Positions 1 to 8,032 of a DNA stretch of 22,321 bases are shown piece by piece. The notes below the pieces were generated by a model. It did no database searches, was not told the origin of the DNA, and saw only the letters and a list, made by a program, of their open reading frames with translations. Every line of letters begins with the position of its first letter. Position 1 is the stretch's first letter. This stretch comes from an uncultured Prevotella sp. (lineage in GTDB: Bacteria; Bacteroidota; Bacteroidia; Bacteroidales; Bacteroidaceae): assembly GCA_937916075.1 (NCBI GenBank), contig CALGHW010000065.1, positions 1 through 22,321 on the forward strand. Reading direction: 5' to 3'. The position numbers and the translations under genes are program-made.

Positions 1-132
1 ACATGAAAAATGAATGACATTCATTTTGTCATGTCGCTCGTTTGCACTAACTTTGGATAAGTTAAGGCGGCACTCGGACATGAAAAATGAATGACATTCA
101 TTTTGTCATGTCGCTCGTTTGCACTAACTTTG
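1..132 (+). repeat. Tandem promoter-palindrome repeat (2 copies) before upp
   Basis: Two direct copies with a 77-bp period (copy 1 at 1-77; copy 2 starts at 78 and matches through 132). Each contains a dyad with core arms AAAATGAATG and CATTCATTTT around one base (7-27 and 84-104) and outer arms ACATGA / TCATGT (full dyads 1-34 and 78-111, with one unpaired G in the right arm). The two copies are identical over 55 bp. The linker after copy 1 holds GGCGGCACTCGG (67-77 and the preceding base). A related array sits at 8033-8209. The left edge of the window cuts the array, so more copies may lie upstream. Confidence 0.9.
102..132 (+). promoter_or_regulatory. upp proximal promoter (Bacteroidetes type)
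   Basis: A TTTG -33 box (102-105) lies 19 bp before a TAACTTTG -7 box (125-132), matching the TTTG/TAnnTTTG consensus. Transcription should start near 139, giving a leader of about 28 nt before the upp ATG at 167. The -33 box is formed by the right arm of the palindrome. The same arrangement exists one repeat upstream (TTTG 25-28, TAACTTTG 48-55). Transcripts from that upstream promoter would carry the second palindrome as a leader hairpin. Confidence 0.75.
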
Positions 133-166
133 CACCAATTTAGGAACATATATCATCTATCCCACA

Positions 167-823
167 ATGAAAATCATCAACTTCAGCGAGAGCAACACGA
201 TTATCAACCAGTATCTGGCCGAAATTCGCGATTGCGAATATCAGCAAAACCGGCTGCTCTTCCGCAACAACATCATGCGTATCGGTGAACTGGAAGCCTA
301 CGAAATCAGCAAGTGCCTGGATTATCAAGAGCGCGACGTGCAGACTCCGCTTGGCACTGCGCGGGTGAGCACACCCACAGACAACGTGGTGGTGGCCACC
401 ATCATGAGAGCCGGACTGCCCTTCCACACGGGTTTTCTCAACATCTTCGACCATGCGGGCAACGCCTTCGTAAGCGCCTACCGGGAGTATACCGACGAGG
501 CTCATACCGAGGTGGGCATCCACGTGGAGTATCTCGCCTCACCCTCACTGGAAGGCAAGACGCTGCTTATCGTAGACCCCATGCTGGCCACAGGAGGCTC
601 GTTTGAGCTGGGCTACAAGGCCTTCCTCACCAAGGGAACACCCAAGCGCATACACGTGGCCTGCGTGATTGCCACACCCGAGGGCATCGACCACATCAAG
701 CGTACCTTCCCCGAAGACACCACCATATGGTGTGGCGCCATCGACCCGGGCATGAACGAGCACAAGTATATCGTGCCGGGATTCGGCGATGCTGGCGACC
801 TCTGCTTCGGCGAGAAAATCTGA
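167..823 (+). CDS. upp: Uracil phosphoribosyltransferase
   Basis: A 218-residue cytoplasmic enzyme that converts uracil and PRPP to UMP and diphosphate (pyrimidine salvage). The PRPP-binding loop of type I phosphoribosyltransferases is clear at about residues 133-146 (LLIVDPMLATGGS). The family's TIMRAGLPF segment lies at about residues 78-86, and a C-terminal PGFGDAGDLCFG segment matches the uracil-binding end of Upp. Length is within the usual range of 205-220. The ATG at 167 is the first in-frame start after the consensus promoter and leaves a short leader. The glycosyltransferase gene begins 19 bp downstream on the same strand with no terminator between, so the two are probably co-transcribed. 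Identification is firm; regulation by the upstream palindromes is inference. Confidence 0.95.
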   Translation: MKIINFSESNTIINQYLAEIRDCEYQQNRLLFRNNIMRIGELEAYEISKCLDYQERDVQTPLGTARVSTPTDNVVVATIMRAGLPFHTGFLNIFDHAGNAFVSAYREYTDEAHTEVGIHVEYLASPSLEGKTLLIVDPMLATGGSFELGYKAFLTKGTPKRIHVACVIATPEGIDHIKRTFPEDTTIWCGAIDPGMNEHKYIVPGFGDAGDLCFGEKI

Positions 824-842
824 CCTCTCACACCAACGCCTC

Positions 843-1973
843 ATGAACATAGGATTTGACGGCAAACGGGCCGCACAGAACCGCACCGGACTGGGCAACT
901 ACAGCCGATTCGTGGTGCGCATCCTGTCGGAACAGATGCCTGAGGACAGTTATCACCTGTATATACCTAACCCGAAAAGAACTCCTTTTCTGAGGGAGAT
1001 TCCCACGCTTGGCAGGCTCTGCCTGCACTTCCCACAAGGACTGTGGCGGATGGCCCGCTCGGCCTGGCGCTCCATTGGTATCAACAGCCAGCTGCAACAA
1101 GACCATATCGACATCTACCACGGACTGAGCAACGAGCTGCCCTGGGGCATCCGCCAAACGGGCTGCCTGTCGGTGGTGACCATCCATGACGTGATTTTCC
1201 TGCACTGCCCGCAATACTACCACTGGATTGACCGCAAGATATACAACTATAAGTTCCGACGGGCCTGCCGGGAAGCCGACAGGGTCATCGCGGTAAGCGA
1301 GTTTACCAAGCGGGAGATTATGCATTATTACCAGGTGCCGGAGGAGAAAATCGATGTGGTCTACCAAGGCTGCGACCCTGCCTTTGCCCGTCCCGCCAGT
1401 CCTGAGCTACTGGAGGCCGTAAGGCAGCAATACCAACTGCCGGAACAGTATGTGCTCTATGTGGGCAGCATCGAGGAGCGCAAGAATGTGAGGCTCCTGA
1501 TTGATGCCTTGGCCCTGGAGAAGGCCCAGGGACGACCGTTCCACCTGATTATGGTGGGCAGAAGTACCCCCTACTGTGAGCGACAGAAGGAAGAGGTCAA
1601 GGCAATGGGGCTGGAGGCGTGGTGCCACTTTTTCCACCACGTGCCCTTCGACCACCTGCCACCGCTCTACCGCATGGCCTCGGCCTTTGTCTATCCGTCC
1701 AGGATAGAGGGCTTCGGCATCCCCTTGTTGGAGGCCATCACCAGCGGCACACCGGCTATCGGCTGCACAGGCTCATGTCTGGAGGAGGCCGGCGGACCGG
1801 GCTGCATCTACGTAGATCCCGACGACGACAAGGCCCTGGCAGAGGCCATCCGAAAGGTACTGACCGACGAGGGCTTGCGCCAACAGATGATTGCCGAAGG
1901 AAAGGCGTATGCGGAACGGTTCAGCGACAAGCGACTGAGCGAGGACCTCATGGAGGTATACAAACGGCTGTAA
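843..1973 (+). CDS. Glycosyltransferase family 4 protein
   Basis: A 376-residue GT-B fold glycosyltransferase, probably using a nucleotide sugar to extend a cell-surface glycan. The N-terminus has the glycine-rich RTGLGNYSR loop typical of GT4 acceptor domains, followed by a THDV-type segment and AVSEFTKREI. The C-terminal half carries YVGSIEERKN and the donor-site EX7E motif, EGFGIPLLEA, with E289 and E297. The start is placed at ATG 843, giving MNIGFDGKRA; an ATG further upstream at 789 would overlap the end of upp and adds no family-like sequence. It lies 19 bp after upp and ends before a strong terminator at 2005-2050. Donor and acceptor cannot be read from sequence. No other polysaccharide genes are adjacent, so it is a stand-alone transferase here. 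Confidence 0.88.
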   Translation: MNIGFDGKRAAQNRTGLGNYSRFVVRILSEQMPEDSYHLYIPNPKRTPFLREIPTLGRLCLHFPQGLWRMARSAWRSIGINSQLQQDHIDIYHGLSNELPWGIRQTGCLSVVTIHDVIFLHCPQYYHWIDRKIYNYKFRRACREADRVIAVSEFTKREIMHYYQVPEEKIDVVYQGCDPAFARPASPELLEAVRQQYQLPEQYVLYVGSIEERKNVRLLIDALALEKAQGRPFHLIMVGRSTPYCERQKEEVKAMGLEAWCHFFHHVPFDHLPPLYRMASAFVYPSRIEGFGIPLLEAITSGTPAIGCTGSCLEEAGGPGCIYVDPDDDKALAEAIRKVLTDEGLRQQMIAEGKAYAERFSDKRLSEDLMEVYKRL

Positions 1974-2004
1974 AGACCAGCAGGGATACGCAACAAGCGT
2001 TACT

Positions 2005-2050
2005 AAAAATACCGGCCATACACCCATATGGATGTATGGCCGGTATTTTT
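2005..2050 (+). terminator. Intrinsic terminator after upp-GT
   Basis: A perfect 18-bp stem: AAAAATACCGGCCATACA (2005-2022) pairs with 2033-2050 around a 10-nt loop and ends in a T-run. It lies 32 bp after the glycosyltransferase stop. The A-tract and T-tract symmetry makes it potentially bidirectional, which suits the converging secDF gene. Confidence 0.9.
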
Positions 2051-2058
2051 ATTTTAAG

Positions 2059-2092
2059 GAATCGCCCGCGGACTGCTGCCCGCTGGCGATTC
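2059..2092 (-). terminator. Probable terminator after secDF
   Basis: Inverted arms GAATCGCC (2059-2066) and GGCGATTC (2085-2092) enclose a GC-rich loop that can itself pair (GCGG/CCGC). On the minus strand the stem is followed by an A/T-rich tract running into the 2005-2050 hairpin. It begins 26 bp after the secDF stop. The T-run is interrupted, so confidence is moderate. Confidence 0.6.
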
Positions 2093-2118
2093 TTATTTTC
2101 GTTTGATGCACAACCCGC

Positions 2119-5100
2119 TTAGGCTTTGGCCACAACGGGCTCCTCCTTACGGGCACGCTTGCTCAGCGTGAAGTAAGCCACAGGAGCGGCGATGAAGATA
2201 GAGCTCAACGTACCGAACACGACACCGAGCAACATGGCGAACGAGAAGCTGCGGATGCTGTTACCACCGAAGAGGAAGATACACAGCAATACGAGGAACG
2301 TCGTAGAAGAGGTATTCACCGTACGGGCAATGGTCTGGCAAAGCGACTCGTTGAACAGCTCCCAACGGTTGCGTGTCGGGTAGAGGTGGATGTTCTCACG
2401 GATACGGTCGAACACAATCACCTTGTCGTTGATAGAGTAACCTATCACGGTCAGGATGGCGCCGATGAAGGTCTGGTCAATCTCCAGCGACATCGGCACA
2501 ATGCCCCACAACAGGGAGTAGAAGCCGATAACCACCAGGGTATCGAAGGCCAGGGCCACGATAGAGCCCACGGAGAAGGCCACGTTGCGGAAGCGGATGA
2601 GGATATACAGGAAGATGGCTATCAGGGCGATGATCACGCTGACGATAGCTCCGTATGTGATATCCTTGGCCACAGCCGGACCCACCTTGGTGCTGCTGAT
2701 GATAGAACCGCCCTCGCGGAGGTCAGGGTTCTTAAAGGTAGACACATCCTTCTGGGTGACGAGGTTGGCCTTTGACAGGGCAGAGAACAGGATGTTCTCA
2801 CACTCGTCGTCCACCTCGGGAGCGTTTGACTCAATCTTGTAGTTGGTAGAGATACGGATGGTCTTGCCGTCGGTACCGAGGGCAAGCGCACTCACGTTGC
2901 TGCCACCGAAGGCTCCCTCCAGGGCTGTGCGCACCTGCTCGGGCTCCACGCTCTTCTCCAGCTTGACCACATAGTTGCGGCCACCGGTGAAGTCGATGCT
3001 CTGGCTCAGACCGCGCACGCAGAAACTGATGATGAACACCACTGCGGCAATGCCCCAAACGGTGAAGGCGGCCTTATACTTGCCCATGAAGTTGACCTTC
3101 ACGTGCTGCAGGAAGTTCTCAGACAGCTTGGTGGTGAAGGTGAGGTTCAGCCACTTGTCGCGGCTCATGAAGTGATCGTACACCAGTCGGGTCATGTAGA
3201 CTGCCGTGAAGAACGAGCAGGCGATACCGATAATCTGGGTGGTGGCGAAACCGCGGATAGGACCTGTACCGAACACATACAGAATGATACCGGTCAGGAT
3301 AGAGGTGATGTTGGAGTCGAATATGGCCGAGAAGGCATTGGAATAGCCCAACTTCATGGCCTCGCGGGCATGCAGACCCTTACGGAGCTCCTCCTTGGTA
3401 CGCTCATAGATAAGCACGTTGGCGTCGACCGCCATACCCAAGGCCAGCACGATACCGGCGATACCCGGCATGGTCAAGGCCGCCTGGAACGAGGTCAGGA
3501 TACCCAAGGTGAAGAAGAGGTTGAATATCAGAGCCAGATTGGCCATACAACCGGGGATGATACCGTAGAGCACAACCATGTAAATCATCAGGATGACAAA
3601 GGCGATGACAAACGACCAGATACCCTGCTGGATAGACTGGGCACCAAGCGTAGGTCCTACCACCTCTTCCTGCACGATACGTGTAGGAGCGGGCATCTTA
3701 CCGGAGTTGAGCGTGTTGGCCAAGTCCTTGGTATCCTCGATAGAGAAGTTACCCGTAATCTGCGAGTCACCGCCCGAGATTTCGCCGTTCACGCGGGGAG
3801 CGCTGTACACAGCGTCGTCGAGCACGATGGCGATGGCCTTGCCGATGTTTTGCTTGGTGAGCTGGGCCCAGCGGCGTGCGCCGTCAGAGTTCATCTGCAT
3901 AGACACGCAGGGATGGCCCTGCTGGTCGAATCCGTCCTTGGCAGTAGTGATGACATTACCTTCCAGCGGAGCGCGTCCTGAAGGCTCGGTCACCTTGAGG
4001 GCATGAAGCTCGAATACCTGTCCCTTGGTGTCGAAGTCAGCGGCCTTGGCACTCCAGAGGAGCTTCACGTCAGAGGGCAGCACCTGCTTGGCCAGGTCAG
4101 AATAGATAATTTTGTCCACTTCGGCCGTGTCGCGTGCCATGGCATAGCCCACCACGCTGAGCGACTGGCCCTGTGAGGGCTGGAATACAGCAAACAGCGG
4201 GTTCTCCTTCTTCAACTGGTCCATCTTCTTGGCGTCGCCCTTGGCAGTCTTCTTGGCGTTGCTCTTGTTCTTGGCGCCGAGGGCGGCGGCCAGGTTGGCC
4301 TTCTCCACAGCGGCGGTATCGGTAGCCACCGAATCAGTGGCGGTAGAGTCCTTCACGTCCTTCTTGCCGCTCAGCAGGGCGGCATAGCGCTGGTTAAGCT
4401 GCGAGAGGGCGGGCACAATTTCCTGGCTGTTGTAGGTCTCCCAGAACTCCAGGTTGGCACTACCCTGAAGGAGCTTACGCACACGCTCAGGCTCACGGAT
4501 GCCAGGCATCTCGACCATGATGCGTCCGGCCTGTCCCTCCAGCTTCTGGATGTTGGGCTGTACCACACCAAACTTGTCGATACGGTTGCGCACCACGTTG
4601 AACGAGTTGTCCACGGCACTCTGCACCTCGGCGCGCAGGGCGCGCTCCACCTCAGCGTCGCTGCTCTGTGTGCTCACCTTGCCCTTCATCTGCTGGGTGG
4701 CGAAGATTTCGGCCAAGCGGTGTCCGGGAGCGTTCTGCTTGTAGTACTTCACGAAGAGCGAGATAAAGTCGCTTTGGCTCGTCTCTTCCTCTTTCTTGGC
4801 TTCCTCCATCGACTTCACGAAGGCAGGGTCAGTCTTGTGGTCGGCCAGCACGGACACCACGTCGGGCACCGACACCTCCAGGATCACGTTCATACCGCCC
4901 TTCAGGTCAAGACCGAGGCCGATTTCCATCTCGCGGCACTGTTTCAGCGAATAGGCGCCGAGATACACTTTCTCGTTCATGATCGAGTCGAGATACTCTT
5001 TTCCTGCCTCTTCGCCCATGGCGGCCGCCTTATTGTCATAATAGCGCGTCACTGCCGAGAAGGAAAGATAGAATATACACACGAGCATGAGCATCAGTGC

Positions 5101-5130
5101 GATAAACTTTACAATTCCTTTGTTTTGCAT
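2119..5130 (-). CDS. secDF: Protein translocase SecDF, fused SecD-SecF
   Basis: A 1003-residue inner-membrane protein that uses the proton-motive force to help SecYEG complete protein export. It combines SecD and SecF in one chain, the usual Bacteroidetes arrangement. SecD features: first membrane helix at about 7-27, GLGLDLKGG at 71-79, the large periplasmic domain, and the membrane motif LGMAVDANVLIYERTKEE near 563-580. A lysine/alanine-rich insert lies at about 255-310. The SecF half starts near residue 700, with FTGGRNYVV near 715 and VIGYSINDKVIVFDRIREN near 890-910. The C-terminal tail is basic, then acidic. The start at 5130 puts a membrane helix at the N-terminus and fits the promoter at 5186-5193. 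It is transcribed alone and converges on the upp-GT unit. Confidence 0.97.
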   Translation of the reverse strand: MQNKGIVKFIALMLMLVCIFYLSFSAVTRYYDNKAAAMGEEAGKEYLDSIMNEKVYLGAYSLKQCREMEIGLGLDLKGGMNVILEVSVPDVVSVLADHKTDPAFVKSMEEAKKEEETSQSDFISLFVKYYKQNAPGHRLAEIFATQQMKGKVSTQSSDAEVERALRAEVQSAVDNSFNVVRNRIDKFGVVQPNIQKLEGQAGRIMVEMPGIREPERVRKLLQGSANLEFWETYNSQEIVPALSQLNQRYAALLSGKKDVKDSTATDSVATDTAAVEKANLAAALGAKNKSNAKKTAKGDAKKMDQLKKENPLFAVFQPSQGQSLSVVGYAMARDTAEVDKIIYSDLAKQVLPSDVKLLWSAKAADFDTKGQVFELHALKVTEPSGRAPLEGNVITTAKDGFDQQGHPCVSMQMNSDGARRWAQLTKQNIGKAIAIVLDDAVYSAPRVNGEISGGDSQITGNFSIEDTKDLANTLNSGKMPAPTRIVQEEVVGPTLGAQSIQQGIWSFVIAFVILMIYMVVLYGIIPGCMANLALIFNLFFTLGILTSFQAALTMPGIAGIVLALGMAVDANVLIYERTKEELRKGLHAREAMKLGYSNAFSAIFDSNITSILTGIILYVFGTGPIRGFATTQIIGIACSFFTAVYMTRLVYDHFMSRDKWLNLTFTTKLSENFLQHVKVNFMGKYKAAFTVWGIAAVVFIISFCVRGLSQSIDFTGGRNYVVKLEKSVEPEQVRTALEGAFGGSNVSALALGTDGKTIRISTNYKIESNAPEVDDECENILFSALSKANLVTQKDVSTFKNPDLREGGSIISSTKVGPAVAKDITYGAIVSVIIALIAIFLYILIRFRNVAFSVGSIVALAFDTLVVIGFYSLLWGIVPMSLEIDQTFIGAILTVIGYSINDKVIVFDRIRENIHLYPTRNRWELFNESLCQTIARTVNTSSTTFLVLLCIFLFGGNSIRSFSFAMLLGVVFGTLSSIFIAAPVAYFTLSKRARKEEPVVAKA

Positions 5131-5185
5131 TTTGATTTATGTTATTTGTATTATTATTTCGCCTTAAAAGCCAAAATTTAGCTTG

Positions 5186-5216
5186 CAAATATAGTGATTT
5201 TTTTACACTTTGAGAA
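5186..5216 (-). promoter_or_regulatory. secDF promoter
   Basis: On the minus strand a TATATTTG -7 box (5193-5186) fits TAnnTTTG exactly and lies about 56 bp before the secDF ATG. The -33 position (about 5213-5216) reads TTCT, a poor match to TTTG, and overlaps a short perfect palindrome, AGAAATTTCT. Confidence 0.55.
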
Positions 5217-5242
5217 ATTTCTGTCTGTTTTTCCTTTGTTTT

Positions 5243-6343
5243 TTACGGATTATCCCGCTTTTTAAGCCAGCAGATGATGGGATAATGGTCGGAGGTTTCT
5301 ATTTTATTGTCTACCTTACAGTTATAGGGCTGGAAATGGTCGGAGCACATGATATTGTCTATCCGCACAAAAAATCCTTTCTGATTATATGACAATCCGA
5401 GACCTTGTCCGGTGGCCACATAGCAGTCGGTGAGCCCTTTGGCCACGGTGCGGTGGGTGTAGGAGATAGGGTTGTCGTTGAAGTCGCCGCACAGGATGAT
5501 GGGGTAGCGGCGGTGGGCTTCCACATAGCGGTGCACGGCGTCGGCCTGCGGGGCGCGCATCTGGGCCGACAAGCCCAGGCGGTGGAGCAGGCGCCGTGAC
5601 TCGGAGCGGGCGGTGTCGCGGGCCACCTCGCCCTTGAGCATTTCCTTGTAGCGCTGGCGTTCGTCGGGCGAGAGGTGAGTACTCTCAAAATGGTTGTTGA
5701 TGACCAGGAGCGTGTCGCCGCGCCCGGTCTTCAAGTAGCAGGCGATGCTGCCGTTGCCCTCTGAGACATAGCGGATGGTGTCGGTGCGGAGAATGGGGAA
5801 GCGGGTGTACACGCCCACAGCGTTCTGCTTCTTGGTGCCCACCATCGTCACCTGCCGGTAGGCGAAGAGACTGTCCATGCGCCCCTCGGCCTCACCGCAA
5901 CTGTAGAGGTCTTCCTGCAGGCACACGATGTCGGCCCGGCTGTCCTTGAGATAGTTGAATATCTCGCGGAAAGTATCCACCTTGTCGGCGTCACCATGCA
6001 TGCCGCTATAGCAGCGCACATTGTAGGACAGTACCTTGAGGGCGCCTTCGGGTGGGTTGGAAGAGGGGTTGACAGGGATATAAGTCCTCACCGGCACATA
6101 GGCGAATAAAAAGCCTGCCGCGGGGATGACGGCCATGCGCCACCTGACGATGAGCCAGAAGAAGAGAAAGCCAAGGTTGAGCAGGAGAAACAGGGGGAAA
6201 GCCAGCCCTGCCGAGGCGATATAAGGATGGCCGACGGGACTGACACAATCGGAGAATCCCACCAGGCACATCAGAATGGCCGTCACCACATTGGCGCCGG
6301 CTATAGCATTGATTGTCAGGTCTTTAAATCTATTAATTATCAT
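5243..6343 (-). CDS. Membrane-anchored endonuclease/exonuclease/phosphatase-fold hydrolase
   Basis: A 366-residue protein with about three N-terminal membrane segments (near 14-30, 43-66 and 70-88), followed by an endonuclease/exonuclease/phosphatase domain. Conserved motifs are in order: SYNVR (N108), CLQED (E144), NNHFES (H218), CGDFNDNP (D287, N289), RIDNIMCSD (about 328-335) and the terminal SDHYP (D352, H353), so the metal-dependent phosphodiesterase site looks intact. The domain probably faces the periplasm; the substrate (nucleic acid, phospholipid or sugar phosphate) cannot be told. Its ATG lies inside the end of the upstream rhomboid gene (11-bp overlap), which suggests translational coupling. 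The family is common in Bacteroidetes as a membrane-bound protein next to rhomboid genes. Confidence 0.88.
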   Translation of the reverse strand: MIINRFKDLTINAIAGANVVTAILMCLVGFSDCVSPVGHPYIASAGLAFPLFLLLNLGFLFFWLIVRWRMAVIPAAGFLFAYVPVRTYIPVNPSSNPPEGALKVLSYNVRCYSGMHGDADKVDTFREIFNYLKDSRADIVCLQEDLYSCGEAEGRMDSLFAYRQVTMVGTKKQNAVGVYTRFPILRTDTIRYVSEGNGSIACYLKTGRGDTLLVINNHFESTHLSPDERQRYKEMLKGEVARDTARSESRRLLHRLGLSAQMRAPQADAVHRYVEAHRRYPIILCGDFNDNPISYTHRTVAKGLTDCYVATGQGLGLSYNQKGFFVRIDNIMCSDHFQPYNCKVDNKIETSDHYPIICWLKKRDNP

Positions 6344-7280
6344 TACTACTGTCGAAGAGCCGTTGCTTCTCTTCCTTGGTCAGACTGTCATAGCCGCTCT
6401 TGCGTATCTTGTCGAGTATGCGGTCCACCTCTTCTTGGTTGGCCTTTTTCCGGGCGTTATACTCCCAGTCGGTCTCGCGGCGGGTGTCGGCATTACAGCG
6501 GGTCTGCGAGCTGCCCCATCCGCTGTTGTCCTGCCGGTGGTGGCGGCGGTTGTCGAAACTGCGTTTCAGGTTGTCAAAGAATTGCCGGCCGCCGCCCTGG
6601 TTGTAGCCCGCCGTGGGGTGGTTGTTCCAGTAGCGTATCATGAAGAAGCCGAAGAGCATGCCGCCCAGATGGGCCATGTGGGCCACACCGTCACCGGGTG
6701 CGGTCAGGGCGGAGAACAGCTCGATGACCACATAAATCAACACAAACCACTTGGCCTTGATGGGCACAGGAAAGGGGATGATAAACATCCGCTCGTTGGG
6801 GAAGGTCATGCCGAAGGCCAACAGGATGGCGTAGACGGCACCCGAGGCACCCACGGTGGTCCACATATTGAGCACAGGGGCACTGTTGCGGGCCACCTGC
6901 ACCATGTCACCGGCCGAGAAGCCGGGTATCTGGTTGCTGGCCATCCAGTAAAACTCACCCAACTGGGCCAGCTCCTGCATCAGGCCGGCTCCGATGCCAC
7001 ACGAAAGATAGTAGAACAGGAATTTCTTGGGTCCCCACACCCGCTCGATGACACATCCGAACATCCACAGGGCGAACATATTGAAGAGGATATGCGTGAA
7101 GCTGCCGTGAAGGAACATATAGGTCACCAGCTGATAGAGGTGGAAGTCGTTGGCCAGGAAGAAGTGGAGGCCACACAGATAGTTGAGGTCCACGCCTGTG
7201 GCGCCCAGCACATTGTAAGCCAGGAAGGCCAGCACATTGATGATCAGCAGATTTTTGGTGATGACTGGTATATTGCGCAT
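6333..7280 (-). CDS. Rhomboid family intramembrane serine protease
   Basis: A 315-residue protease with a six- or seven-helix rhomboid core, cleaving transmembrane helices in the inner membrane. The catalytic serine motif GASG has S146, and the histidine lies in AHLGG (H204). The HGSFTHILFNM segment in L1/TM2 and WMFGCVIE are typical of the family. After the core comes a hydrophilic tail of about 90 residues, rich in asparagine and arginine and then charged (ending KEEKQRLFDSSNDN), seen in Bacteroidetes rhomboids and presumably cytosolic. ATG 7280 starts directly before the first helix. The gene is first in a two-gene unit with the phosphatase-fold protein and is divergent from HU. The physiological substrate is unknown. 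Confidence 0.93.
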   Translation of the reverse strand: MRNIPVITKNLLIINVLAFLAYNVLGATGVDLNYLCGLHFFLANDFHLYQLVTYMFLHGSFTHILFNMFALWMFGCVIERVWGPKKFLFYYLSCGIGAGLMQELAQLGEFYWMASNQIPGFSAGDMVQVARNSAPVLNMWTTVGASGAVYAILLAFGMTFPNERMFIIPFPVPIKAKWFVLIYVVIELFSALTAPGDGVAHMAHLGGMLFGFFMIRYWNNHPTAGYNQGGGRQFFDNLKRSFDNRRHHRQDNSGWGSSQTRCNADTRRETDWEYNARKKANQEEVDRILDKIRKSGYDSLTKEEKQRLFDSSNDN

Positions 7281-7583
7281 TGCTAATGTCTCTGTCTTTT
7301 AGATGAAAATGATTGATTCGTGAGCGCAAAATTAATAAAAATATCCGTCTTGGCGCATGAATGGGGAGCGAAAGGGGATAAAAAACAGTAAAAAAATCAT
7401 TTTTCTTTATGTTTTTGTTTGATTTATAAAATGTTTCTCCTATATTTGCACAGAAAATGCGCTTATACCAAGGTGTTTGTGTGGGCCGTCGGGCCACTGG
7501 ATGATTACATTCTTGTATAAGAGGCACTTTCACACGCGTCAGAAACAACAAAATATACAATAACCATTTTAACAACAGTATTT
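7281..7583. other. Divergent regulatory region between rhomboid and HU genes
   Basis: No gene is visible in these 303 bases. On the minus strand a TAATTTTG -7-like box (7334-7327) could drive the rhomboid gene, with no clear TTTG partner. On the plus strand a consensus promoter for HU lies at 7418-7448, followed by a leader of about 130 nt. An A/T-rich stretch separates the two promoters. Confidence 0.6.
7418..7448 (+). promoter_or_regulatory. HU gene promoter
   Basis: TTTG at 7418-7421, exactly 19 bp, then TATATTTG at 7441-7448: a full match to the Bacteroidetes consensus. The expected start near 7455 gives an unusually long leader, about 130 nt, for a short housekeeping gene. Confidence 0.82.
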
Positions 7584-7856
7584 ATGAACAAGACAGAATT
7601 AATCGACAAGATTGCAGAGACTTCCGGACTGGCCAAGACTGACGCCAAGAAGGCTCTTGAGGCAACACTGGCTGCCATCAAGGACACTCTCGTTGCAGGT
7701 GACAAGATAGCTCTCGTTGGCTTCGGCACATTCAGCGTCAATGAGCGCCCCGCCCGTGAGGGTATCAATCCCCACTCAAAGGAGAAGATACAGATTGCCG
7801 CCAAGAAGGTGGCTAAGTTCAAGGCTGGCGCTGAGCTGGCCGACGCGCTGAACTAA
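7584..7856 (+). CDS. hup: DNA-binding protein HU
   Basis: A 90-residue nucleoid protein of the HU/IHF family that bends and compacts DNA as a dimer. The N-terminal helices begin NKTELIDKIAETSGL, the dimer core has KIALVGFGTFSV at about 47-58, and the DNA-binding arm contains RPAREGINPHSKEKI, including the conserved RxGxNP-type tip that intercalates into DNA. Length is exactly that of typical HU. The ATG at 7584 is the only sensible start. It stands alone with a consensus promoter and a clear terminator at 7894-7933. The arm sequence and length favour HU over IHF. Confidence 0.95.
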   Translation: MNKTELIDKIAETSGLAKTDAKKALEATLAAIKDTLVAGDKIALVGFGTFSVNERPAREGINPHSKEKIQIAAKKVAKFKAGAELADALN

Positions 7857-7893
7857 GCGGTCTCCACAAGTCTGTTATATTTAGCCAAGATAT

Positions 7894-7933
7894 GCGGACG
7901 GCCTTCTTCCACGAAGAGGTCGTCCGCTTTTTT
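7894..7933 (+). terminator. Intrinsic terminator after HU
   Basis: GCGGACG (7894-7900) pairs with CGTCCGC (7921-7927), with an inner TTCTT/GAAGA helix, followed by six T residues (7928-7933). It lies 37 bp after the HU stop. Confidence 0.88.
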
Positions 7934-8032
7934 GTCTGCCAACGTTACTAAGATAGACGCCAACATATGTAAAAGCGTTGTATCTGCTTGGTCTCACACT
8001 CAAGCACTTTATATATTTGGAGAATTTAAAAG

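Noticed and set aside
1..132. CRISPR-like array
   Set aside because: Repeat units are promoter cassettes of 77 bp with only two copies, no unique spacers of even length and no cas genes.
91..288. Plus-strand frame overlapping the start of upp
   Set aside because: It starts inside the promoter palindrome and runs out of frame through upp.
3103..3981. Plus-strand open frame of 292 codons opposite secDF
   Set aside because: Antisense to secDF; charged low-complexity translation, no domain pattern.
6276..7286. Plus-strand open frame of 336 codons opposite the rhomboid gene
   Set aside because: It is antisense to a clear rhomboid protease and has a composition (His, Val, Gly, Gln rich) typical of a frame opposite a GC-rich gene.
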